Below are positions 14,119-19,898 of a stretch of 19,898 nucleotides of DNA, in pieces; within the stretch, counting starts at the first letter, position 1; each line of letters begins with the position of its first letter. A program made the translations under genes and the position numbers. This DNA comes from Pseudomonadota bacterium (GTDB taxonomy: Bacteria; Desulfobacterota; Desulfovibrionia; Desulfovibrionales; Desulfovibrionaceae): the NCBI GenBank assembly GCA_023433925.1, contig JAEYTO010000112.1:1-19898 (forward strand), given 5' to 3'. The notes under the pieces were generated by a model. That model did no database searches. It saw nothing but the letters and a program-made list of their open reading frames with translations, and was not told where the DNA came from.

Positions 14119-14604
14119 ATGCGCCTGGCACGTATCCTGATCCTGGCGACCGTGGCCACCCTGCTCCTGCCGGCCGCGAACGGCGGCGGGCGCGGGCAAC
14201 CGTTCCGGGAGCTTGCCGCCGGCCCTGCCCTGGCCCAGTCCCTGCCCAGCAATCCGGGCGTGGCGCCGGGCACGGGCGCGCGCGGCTCGGGTCCTGCCTT
14301 GGGCCCAAGCGACGGCCTCGGCAATCCGGGCGTGCGGCCCTACCAGTCGGACTACCAACGGCAGGTGCAGGAGGAAGTCACCCAGGAGCGGCTGCTGCGC
14401 GAGAACCAACTGGCGCGCAAATACGCCGAGCAGATGCGCCAGGAAGCCACGGCCCGCTACCGCTACTACCGGGAGCGCGACCCGCTGGAAGCCAGGGAGG
14501 CCTACCAGGACGCCTGGCGCTGGAAAGAGGAGCAGGACCGCCTCGCCAAGCAGCGCCAACGCATCGTGCAGTCCAAGCAGCCGCGCGCCAAATCCGGGGA
14601 TTGA
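14119..14604 (+). CDS. Small exported coiled-coil protein, unrecognised
   Basis: 161 residues, product unknown. An N-terminal signal-like helix (about 4-20) is followed by a Gly/Pro-rich linker in which NPGV occurs twice (45-48 and 69-72), then a highly charged, Gln/Arg/Glu-rich helix (about 78-155) with likely coiled-coil character (RQVQEEVTQERLLRENQLAR). It is probably periplasmic or membrane tethered. A strong AGGAGG lies 7 nt ahead of the ATG, which supports expression. It follows the sulfotransferase by 30 nt, so the two are probably co-transcribed; a joint role in envelope modification is only a guess. Confidence 0.8.
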   Translation: MRLARILILATVATLLLPAANGGGRGQPFRELAAGPALAQSLPSNPGVAPGTGARGSGPALGPSDGLGNPGVRPYQSDYQRQVQEEVTQERLLRENQLARKYAEQMRQEATARYRYYRERDPLEAREAYQDAWRWKEEQDRLAKQRQRIVQSKQPRAKSGD

Positions 14605-14608
14605 CCCC

Positions 14609-14637
14609 TTGACGGCCGCGCGCCATGATCCGATGAT
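14609..14637 (+). promoter_or_regulatory. Promoter candidate for the molybdopterin oxidoreductase
   Basis: TTGACG (14609-14614) and GATGAT (14632-14637) are separated by 17 nt, five and four matches to consensus. It lies just after the stop of the preceding gene and about 125 nt ahead of the oxidoreductase start. The leader can pair GGCCCT (from 14664) with AGGGCC near 14700. Confidence 0.4.
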
Positions 14638-14767
14638 CTTTGCATGCCCTGTCGGGCCACGCTGACGGCCCTACACTTTCAGTCCGCTTGATTGCCGAAA
14701 GGGCCATGGCTTGCGCCAATCGCGTTGCCGGTCCGCCGGACGCGCAAACCCCAACCCTGCCCCGACC

Positions 14768-16684
14768 ATGACCCAAACCCGCGTCATCAGATCCGCTTGC
14801 ACTCGCCATTGCTCGGACGGCTGCGCCCTGCTCGTGGAGTTCCCGCCGCAAGGCCGGCCGCGCATCCGCGGCAACCCCGAGCACCCGTTCACGGCTGGCG
14901 TCATCTGCGCCAAGACCTCGCGCTACATGGAGGTCATCGAAAGCCCGGCGCGCATCACCACGCCCCTCGTGCGCCAGGGCGACGGCTTTCGCCGCGCCAC
15001 GTGGGACGAAGCCCTGAGCCTCGTGGCCGCCAGGATCGACGCCCTGCGCGCCACGCCCGAGCGCATCCTGCACATCTGGTACTACGCGTCCTTCGGCCTG
15101 CTGGCCCAGGCCAGCAAACGCCTCTTCGGCACGCTACGCGCGGTGTCCTTCACGGGCTCGCCCTGCCTGTCCGCCGGCACCCAGGCCACTATCCGCGACT
15201 TCGGGGCCGTTCGCGGGCCGCGGCCGGACGAGTTCCTCAAGGCCGCGCGCATCGTCAACTGGGGCCGCAACCTGCGCGCCCAGGCCCCACACTTCGGACT
15301 CATCCTGAGCCAGGCCCGCGAGGCCGGCATCCCCATGCTGACCATCAGCGTGGGCGACGAGGGTCACGCGCGCCACTGCGACCGGCATATCCTTATCAGG
15401 CCGGGCAGCGACCGCTTCCTGGCCGCCGCATCCCTCAAGCTGCTCATGGAGCGCGGCGTCCCGGCCATGGCCCGCGAGCGTGGCGCCAACTGGCCGGCCC
15501 TGGAGCGGCTGCTGGAGTCCCGGGAGCTGGATCGGCTCCTTGACCAATGCGGAGTCGGCCGCGCCGCTGCCGAGGCTCTGGCCGAGTGGTATGCCGCCCC
15601 CGGACCCGTGGCCACGCTCTTCGGCCGGGGGCTGCAACGGTATGCCCATGGCGGGGAGAACGTGCGCTTCATCGACGCCTTGGCCATGGCCGCCGGCCAT
15701 GTGGGCCGCGCTGGCGGCGGCGTGTTCTTCGATCAGGGCGACCTGGGGCAGTTGGACTATGGCTGGGCCAAGGTGTCCAGCGGTCCGTCACGCACCTTCC
15801 GCTTCACCCACCTGGCCGGCGAGGTGGCGCGGGCCGACCCGCGCGTGGACATGGTCTGGGTCGAGGGCATGAACCTCGTGACCCAGGGCCAGGACAGCCG
15901 GGCCCTGGCGCGCATGCTCAGGGAGCGCTTCACGGTCGTGGTGGAGCCGTTCATGACCGACACGGCCGAGTGCGCGAGCGTCATCCTGCCGCCCGCGCTC
16001 ATGCTGGAGACCGAGGACATCTGCCGGGGGGCCATCCACGACTTCGTGCACCACGCGGCCCAGGCCTTGCCGCCGCGCGGAGAGGCCCGCGCCAATTTCG
16101 ACATCGCCGCCGACCTGGCCGGGCGGCTGGGAATCGAGTTCCCGGCGGCCGAGGAGGTCATGCGCCAGGCCCTGCAAACCAAGTGCATGAGCACGAACCT
16201 GGAGGAGCTGCGCGGGAAGGGCTGGATCAAGGCCCCGGATAGGCCCGTGCCCTGGGCGGATGGCCGCTTCGCCCACCCGGACGGGAAGTATCGCTTTCCC
16301 GAGGCCCTGCATGAGGAGCCGGCGGCCCCGCAAGGCTATCCCCTGCGGCTGCTCAGCCTGGTCCAGAAGGACTACCTTCTCTCGCAGATTCCCGAGAAGG
16401 ATCAGGCCGGGCCGGCCACGGTCCACGTCGCGCCCGAGTGCGCGGCCTTGGCCGGGCTAGACCTGACGCGGCCGGTGTTCCTGGCCACGCCCCTGGGCCG
16501 CCTGGAGGTGCGCGTGGAGCTGCTGCCGGGGCTGCACCCCGAGGCGCTCGTCTGCCCGCGCGGCGGCTGGCTCAAGCACGGCCGGGGCGTCAACGCGCTC
16601 ATCGAGCCGCGCGAGGCGGACCTGGGCGGCCAAGCCGCGTACTACGCCCAGCACGCCCGGCTGGAGAACGCGCCCGGCCTCTAG
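14768..16684 (+). CDS. Molybdopterin-dependent oxidoreductase (4Fe-4S, cytoplasmic)
   Basis: 638 residues. The N-terminal Fe-S domain has Cys11-x3-Cys15-x3-Cys19 and Cys47 (GVICAK), giving one 4Fe-4S cluster. The large domain holds the two molybdopterin guanine dinucleotide sites (segments ATWDEALSLVA, ARIVNWGRN, VEPFMTDTAECASVILPP), and the C-terminal domain is the dinucleotide-binding fold (VHVAPECAALAG, CPRGGWLKHGRGVNAL). Cys133 in FTGSPCLSAG is at the usual place of a molybdenum ligand, although this is not certain. There is no Tat signal, so it should be cytosolic. Substrate unknown: members of this BisC-like branch include formate dehydrogenase-like and sulfoxide/polysulfide reductase-like enzymes. 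No electron-transfer subunit is next to it. The ATG is chosen by homology; its ribosome site is weak, and a TTG 57 nt upstream has AAAGGG ahead of it. Confidence 0.88.
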   Translation: MTQTRVIRSACTRHCSDGCALLVEFPPQGRPRIRGNPEHPFTAGVICAKTSRYMEVIESPARITTPLVRQGDGFRRATWDEALSLVAARIDALRATPERILHIWYYASFGLLAQASKRLFGTLRAVSFTGSPCLSAGTQATIRDFGAVRGPRPDEFLKAARIVNWGRNLRAQAPHFGLILSQAREAGIPMLTISVGDEGHARHCDRHILIRPGSDRFLAAASLKLLMERGVPAMARERGANWPALERLLESRELDRLLDQCGVGRAAAEALAEWYAAPGPVATLFGRGLQRYAHGGENVRFIDALAMAAGHVGRAGGGVFFDQGDLGQLDYGWAKVSSGPSRTFRFTHLAGEVARADPRVDMVWVEGMNLVTQGQDSRALARMLRERFTVVVEPFMTDTAECASVILPPALMLETEDICRGAIHDFVHHAAQALPPRGEARANFDIAADLAGRLGIEFPAAEEVMRQALQTKCMSTNLEELRGKGWIKAPDRPVPWADGRFAHPDGKYRFPEALHEEPAAPQGYPLRLLSLVQKDYLLSQIPEKDQAGPATVHVAPECAALAGLDLTRPVFLATPLGRLEVRVELLPGLHPEALVCPRGGWLKHGRGVNALIEPREADLGGQAAYYAQHARLENAPGL

Positions 16685-16811
16685 CAGATTGTTGGAAAAG
16701 TCGTTCTGGCTTTTCGATCTTGCAATGCTTGGGCAAAACGCAAGCATTGTTCACGGATGCCGCGCATCCATCGGGCCATCCTGGTCCGCGCAGCCTGTTT
16801 TCAACAGGCTG
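16685..16811. repeat. MITE-like inverted-repeat element
   Basis: The 127-bp stretch starts with CAGATTGTTGGAAAA and ends with TTTTCAACAGGCTG, whose reverse complement CAGCCTGTTGAAAA matches the left end apart from two substitutions and one extra base. Inside is a perfect 9-bp inverted repeat, CAATGCTTG (16723-16731) and CAAGCATTG (16741-16749), and at the right end an 8-bp hairpin, AGCCTGTT (16792-16799) and AACAGGCT (16803-16810). It has no credible gene. It begins the base after the oxidoreductase stop codon and lies between convergent genes. Base composition is lower in GC than its surroundings. I see nothing further in 16812-16890. Confidence 0.5.
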
Positions 16812-16890
16812 TCAGGGCGCGTCCGCACACCCTTTGGGATTCACGTCCCGTCGGGCTTCAGTCCGCCTCGCGTCGAGGGGCCAGCGGACA

Positions 16891-17676
16891 TCAATGGCCG
16901 CCGCCATTGCCCAGGTGGGTCCGCACCAGATGAAGCAGCGCCTCGAACTCCCGACGTCTGGGCAGCACGGCCGCGAGCTGGTCGGCGTAGCCGCGCTCGC
17001 GGAACACGGCCAGGCTCTCGGGCCAGCTCAAGTCGAAGGTCCAGGCCAGCAGGAGCAGCTTGAAGTCGTTGAGCCAGCGCATGGACCGGTAATCCGGCGT
17101 CTCCCGGCGCATGGCCGAGTCCAGGATCTCGGGCGTGTAGCGCTCGGGGTCGTCCACCAGGCGCAGGGTCGCCACCGGGTTCTTGGGCTTGTCCGGGTCG
17201 AAGTGCTCCAGCATGACGCGCATGATGTCCAGCTTGTCGCTGTCGCGCACCACGTGGAGCATCATGCGCAGCGGCTCCGGCAGCCTGGGCGGCAGCGTCT
17301 TGCGGTTGTGCAGGAAGACCGTGCCGAGCACGAGCCGCCGGCCCTCGGGATCGAGCCCCTCCAGGGCGCCCCGCTCCTCGCGCAGCACGCGCGCGCCGAG
17401 CACGCCGTGGTTGATGGATTCCGTGTCGTTGAAGGTGCGGTAGCGCACGTACTGCGGGAAGCGGCCGCAGTCGTGATACAGAGCGGCGATCAGGGCCAGG
17501 CTGCGCAAGCGCTCGCCCGGCAGGGCCGCGGGAGCGATGCGCTCGGCGATGCCCAGCACCTCAAGGCTGTGCTCGTGCTTGAGCCGCACGTTGCGCAGGT
17601 CATCGGGGCCGCCCCGGCGGAAGCCGTCCACGAAGGCCTCGAACCAGCGTCCGCGGCGCTCCAGGGATGTGCTCAC
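16891..17676 (-). CDS. HD-domain phosphohydrolase
   Basis: 261 residues, soluble. The HD pattern is present: His34/His36 in RLKHEHSLEVL, the His68-Asp69 pair in ALYHDCGRFPQ, His123 in FLHNRK and Asp145/Asp147 in RDSDKLDIM. These bind one or two metal ions in enzymes that cleave phosphomonoesters or phosphodiesters, often of nucleotides. The substrate is unknown; the PQYVRYRTF segment after HD is typical of a bacterial HD subfamily I cannot name. The start is GTG, overlapping by 4 nt (GTGA) the stop of the SHOCT-protein gene, so it is translationally coupled to it. It converges on the molybdopterin oxidoreductase gene. Confidence 0.88.
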   Translation of the reverse strand: MSTSLERRGRWFEAFVDGFRRGGPDDLRNVRLKHEHSLEVLGIAERIAPAALPGERLRSLALIAALYHDCGRFPQYVRYRTFNDTESINHGVLGARVLREERGALEGLDPEGRRLVLGTVFLHNRKTLPPRLPEPLRMMLHVVRDSDKLDIMRVMLEHFDPDKPKNPVATLRLVDDPERYTPEILDSAMRRETPDYRSMRWLNDFKLLLLAWTFDLSWPESLAVFRERGYADQLAAVLPRRREFEALLHLVRTHLGNGGGH

Positions 17677-17999
17677 GAACGCTCCGTCTTGCGGCGCTTA
17701 CGCTCGTAGGCCTCGCGATCAAGCTCGCCGCGCGCGAGCCTTTCATCCAGGTCGCGCAGGCGCTCCTGGCGCTGATGCTCCCAGTCCTCGTCCATCCATT
17801 TCTCGCGCAGCGGACCGCGCGGGCCGAACAGGCGGCGGATGACGAAGATGATGAGCGCGAAGAGGAGCACGATGAATAAGATCTTGGCTCCCACGAAAAG
17901 CCAGGAGTCGCCCCAGCCGTGGCCGAAGGGCCAGGTCCGCCAGTCCGCCTGGGGACCGCCGCGGCCCGCCAGGGCCAGTGTCGTCGGAAAGTTCCACAT
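17673..17999 (-). CDS. Small SHOCT-domain membrane protein
   Basis: 108 residues: a short Gly/Trp-rich N-terminus, one strong membrane helix (about 33-57, FVGAKILFIVLLFALIIFVI), a basic stop-transfer segment and a C-terminal SHOCT motif (about 79-103, RLRDLDERLARGELDREAYE). SHOCT is a short C-terminal helix-turn-helix found at the ends of many unrelated proteins; it is thought to mediate assembly and has no catalytic role. The start ATG has only a weak ribosome site. The gene overlaps the HD-domain gene by 4 nt, so the two should be made in step, which suggests the HD enzyme is linked to the membrane through this protein. It is divergent from the receiver gene. Confidence 0.8.
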   Translation of the reverse strand: MWNFPTTLALAGRGGPQADWRTWPFGHGWGDSWLFVGAKILFIVLLFALIIFVIRRLFGPRGPLREKWMDEDWEHQRQERLRDLDERLARGELDREAYERKRRKTERS

Positions 18000-18216
18000 T
18001 GGTCGTCACGCATCCTGGTACGGGATTGTGGTACGCGCAAGCCGCGAGGGGACGAACGGCCCCGGCGCGGAAACCCAAGATGGAAACCCGAGCAGCGTGG
18101 GCGCGTCAAGCTTTTTTGAGCCGGACGGAGGGCTCCAGGCTGGAAAAATCGCCTTGAAAAAAAAGGTGAAATCGCGTTTCATGGCTGTACCCACCTTGGC
18201 TTCAGCGGAGGACAAT

Positions 18217-18615
18217 ATGCGTGTGCTCATCGTCGAGGACGATTTCACGAGCAGGAAACTGCTACAGATGATACTGACGCCGCACGGCGAATGCGACATC
18301 GCCGTCAATGGCGAGGAATGCGTCGATGCATTCAAGCTCGCCTTGCGGGAGGGCAAGCCCTACGATCTCGTCTGCCTGGACATCATGATGCCCCACAAGG
18401 ACGGCCACCAGGCCCTCAAGGATATTCGCGCCATCGAGAGGGAGCGTGGCATCAAGGGCTCGGACGAGGTGAAGGTCATCATGACGACCGCCCTGGATGA
18501 CCCCAAGAACGTGGTCGAGGCCTATTACAAGGGCGGCGCGACCTCCTACATTCCCAAGCCCATCGACAAGCACATGTTCCTGCACCTGTTGCGCAACCTT
18601 GGGCTCATCGGCTGA
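18217..18615 (+). CDS. Stand-alone response regulator receiver (CheY-like)
   Basis: 132 residues, a single receiver domain and no output domain. The acidic pocket is Asp8/Asp9 (VEDD), the phospho-acceptor is Asp55 in CLDIMMPHKDG, the switch Thr91 is in IMTTALDD and the conserved Lys114 in YIPKPID. Such proteins pass a phosphoryl signal by direct binding to a partner, for instance a flagellar, phosphorelay or chemotaxis-type target. No histidine kinase is nearby. The ATG is fixed by GGAGG 5 nt upstream; a longer open frame from further upstream lacks similarity. It is divergent from the SHOCT/HD pair with a 217-nt gap that holds a 13-bp-period direct repeat TGGTACG (18016 and 18029). Confidence 0.92.
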   Translation: MRVLIVEDDFTSRKLLQMILTPHGECDIAVNGEECVDAFKLALREGKPYDLVCLDIMMPHKDGHQALKDIRAIERERGIKGSDEVKVIMTTALDDPKNVVEAYYKGGATSYIPKPIDKHMFLHLLRNLGLIG

Positions 18616-18640
18616 TCAAGCGCACCTGTTTTGATTTACA

Positions 18641-18670
18641 ACCCCGTCCCCGTGTCTTATCTCACGGGGT
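18641..18670 (+). terminator. Overlapping hairpins after the receiver gene
   Basis: Two mutually exclusive stems share the right arm: ACCCCGT (18641-18647) with ACGGGGT (18664-18670), and CCCCGTG (18648-18654) with CACGGGG (18663-18669). There is no T-run after them. They lie 25 nt past the receiver stop and overlap a weak promoter candidate (TTGATT 18631-18636, TCTTAT 18655-18660) for the next gene. Confidence 0.4.
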
Positions 18671-18745
18671 AGAGAATCGTGAGCCGTGCCCGGACTTGGC
18701 TGCCGGACATGGCTTTCATTTCACTACAGCCATCCTTGAGGGACC

Positions 18746-19681
18746 ATGACTAAAAAGCTAGCCACTCTCACCGCAGCTATCTTGCTGGCCCTGACCACGA
18801 TCTGCGCTTCTTTTGACGCCGCCGAGGCGGCCCGCTTCGGCGGGGGCAGGTCCTTCGGCTCTCGGCCGAGCTACAGCCAACCCGCGCAGCGCCAGCAGAC
18901 CCAGAACATGAACCAGTCCAAGCCCAACCAGCAACAGCAGCAGAACCTTGGCCAGACGGCCCCCGCGCGCGGCGGCATGTTCGGCAGGTTCGGCGGCTTC
19001 ATGGGCGGTATGCTGGCCGGCAGCCTGCTGGGCGCCCTGTTCTTCGGCATGCCCTTTGCCGGGGGGGGCATGATGGATATCCTGCTCATCGGCATCCTGA
19101 TTGTCGCCGGCGTCATGGTGTTCAGGATGATCGCCGCCCGCCGCCGGCAACCCGAGTATAACTATGCAGGCGCGGCCCAGGGCCACGTCGAGGCCCCGAC
19201 GGGCCGGAACGACTGGTCCGGGTCCCAGTGGGACAGGCTGCGCACCGAGCCTTCCGGGCAGGCCTCCGGCGCTTCGGCCTCGCAGTCCGGGGCGGCCGTG
19301 AGCGTGCCCGGCTTCGACGAAGAGGAGTTCCTGCGCGGGGCCAAGCTCGTCTACACCCGTTTGCAGGCATCCTGGGACGCCCGCGACCTGAACGACATCC
19401 ATGAGTTCGCCACGCCCGAGGTCATGGAAGAAATCAAGCGCCAAGCCGCCCAGGATCCCACGCCATCCAAGACCGAAATCCTGCTCATCAACGCCAAGGT
19501 CCTGGAGGCCAAGTTCCAGGGCCAGCACACCGTGGCCACGGTCTACTACGATGTGCTCATGCGCGAGGACAAGACCAAGGACGCTCCCGAGCAGGTGCGC
19601 GAGGTTTGGCACTTCCGCCGCGACAGCGCGGACCCCAAGGCGAGCTGGAAGCTCGAAGGCATCCAGCAGTTGGAAAACTAA
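18746..19681 (+). CDS. Tim44-like domain membrane protein
   Basis: 311 residues. A signal peptide (about 1-28, ending DAAEAA) is followed by Arg/Gly-rich RFGGGRSFGSRPS, a Gln/Asn-rich linker (about 45-70), a Gly-rich hydrophobic hairpin (about 77-105) and a membrane helix (about 110-128). The C-terminal 120 residues, from GFDEEEFLRGAKLVYTRLQ to the end with the WHFRRD and WKLEGIQQ segments, form a Tim44-like domain (PF04280). Bacterial proteins of this build are widespread and of unknown role; the domain has an NTF2-like fold. GAGGG lies close ahead of the ATG. A run of eight G (19061-19068) falls between the two hydrophobic parts. A 6-bp inverted repeat ATGGCT/AGCCAT (18709-18733) lies ahead of the gene. 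Confidence 0.88.
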   Translation: MTKKLATLTAAILLALTTICASFDAAEAARFGGGRSFGSRPSYSQPAQRQQTQNMNQSKPNQQQQQNLGQTAPARGGMFGRFGGFMGGMLAGSLLGALFFGMPFAGGGMMDILLIGILIVAGVMVFRMIAARRRQPEYNYAGAAQGHVEAPTGRNDWSGSQWDRLRTEPSGQASGASASQSGAAVSVPGFDEEEFLRGAKLVYTRLQASWDARDLNDIHEFATPEVMEEIKRQAAQDPTPSKTEILLINAKVLEAKFQGQHTVATVYYDVLMREDKTKDAPEQVREVWHFRRDSADPKASWKLEGIQQLEN

Positions 19682-19700
19682 GTTTTGTTGCGTGGGAGCT

Positions 19701-19765
19701 GGGAAGGGCTTCGCCCTCCCCAGACCCCACCCACCAGGGGCCACGGGCCCCTGGACCCCGCGTTT
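19701..19765 (+). repeat. GC-rich 3'-end repeat, copy 2, with terminator-like hairpin
   Basis: Bases 19701-19744 match the minus strand of 1-44 at 40 of 44 positions. It starts 20 nt past the Tim44-protein stop. The element continues into a perfect 9-bp hairpin, CCAGGGGCC (19734-19742) and GGCCCCTGG (19746-19754), then ACCCCGCG and three T, a layout shared with the transporter terminator at 8294-8328. It probably ends the Tim44-protein transcript. Confidence 0.7.
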
Positions 19766-19808
19766 CGTTGGCGAGCTACCCAGCCTCGCCCCTTGCCAAG
19801 GAATTCGA

Positions 19809-19836
19809 CGGGCCTCCCTGGAAGCAGGGAGGCCCG
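19809..19836. terminator. Perfect 12-bp hairpin near the right edge
   Basis: Arms CGGGCCTCCCTG and CAGGGAGGCCCG with a GAAG tetraloop, followed by CTTGTTTCG on the plus strand. It may be a second terminator for the Tim44-protein gene or the terminator of a gene beyond the window. Nothing else is supported up to base 19898. Confidence 0.6.
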
Positions 19837-19898
19837 CTTGTTTCGAGCAGGCCGAAGGTCTGAAAGGGGCCCGTGCGCCGGGACGGATAGCGCCGTCG

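Noticed and set aside
12580..14559. Long minus-strand open frame antisense to the sulfotransferase and the exported coiled-coil gene.
   Set aside because: Low-complexity His/Gly/Glu-rich translation typical of the antisense of GC-rich genes; the opposite strand has clear motifs. Only its last 38 codons have their own start signals.
16689..17063. Open frame through the inverted-repeat element giving MLEKSFWLFDLAML and so on.
   Set aside because: It is the translation of a repeat element that then runs antisense into the HD-domain gene; the hairpins explain the sequence better than coding.
17839..18216. N-terminal extension of the receiver protein from an upstream ATG.
   Set aside because: It would overlap the divergent SHOCT gene; receiver similarity and a strong GGAGG both point to the ATG at 18217.
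1..19898. tRNA or rRNA genes, CRISPR array, phage or toxin-antitoxin module.
   Set aside because: Read through for cloverleaf-like segments, regularly spaced repeats, integrase or toxin-like small gene pairs; none could be supported.

Overview
The window reads as a contiguous piece of a GC-rich bacterial chromosome, most likely a Desulfovibrio-type member of the Desulfobacterota (Deltaproteobacteria). The basis is the high GC content, the mix of families (C-GCAxxG-C-C redox protein, cofactor-only molybdopterin oxidoreductase, short DksA/TraR zinc-finger proteins, YkgJ-type Cys cluster protein, signal-peptide Tim44-domain protein) and GC-rich hairpin repeats at gene 3' ends. This taxonomic call is an inference. 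I see no tRNA, rRNA, CRISPR array, phage module or transposase. Seventeen protein genes of known type, one unrecognised conserved-looking gene, one unrecognised exported protein and one probable 38-residue small protein account for most of the DNA.

Left part (1-7442, all minus strand). Two operons. The first (2322 down to 70) encodes a ferric-reductase/NOX-like flavocytochrome, a membrane-anchored monohaem cytochrome c and a putative glycolipid-binding protein; a TTGACA/TATGAT promoter lies ahead of it. The second (7442 down to 2577) is very tightly packed: a GT39-type membrane glycosyltransferase, a YkgJ-type Cys cluster protein, a class A penicillin-binding protein (PBP1A) and a small cupin. 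It links cell-envelope glycan synthesis with a metal-cluster protein.

Middle (7443-12579). A DksA-like protein with an intact DxxDxA tip motif (+); an EamA exporter and a C-GCAxxG-C-C protein (-) divergent from a LysR regulator (+), with two matched T-N11-A boxes in the shared intergenic region placed as in a classical LysR-activated promoter; RidA (+); then a convergent minus-strand group of an unrecognised 117-residue protein and a second, tip-motif-less DksA/TraR protein. Just upstream of the latter is a 38-codon reading frame with its own Shine-Dalgarno site, promoter-like boxes and a strong intrinsic terminator.

Right part (12922-19898). A sulfotransferase and a small exported coiled-coil protein form a pair (+), followed by a cytoplasmic molybdopterin oxidoreductase (+). 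Its stop codon abuts a ~127-bp MITE-like inverted-repeat element. A SHOCT membrane protein and an HD-domain hydrolase form a minus-strand pair, divergent from a stand-alone CheY-like receiver (+). A Tim44-domain membrane protein (+) closes the window and is followed by a 44-bp repeat that is 40/44 identical, in the same orientation relative to the gene end, to a copy at the left edge of the window.
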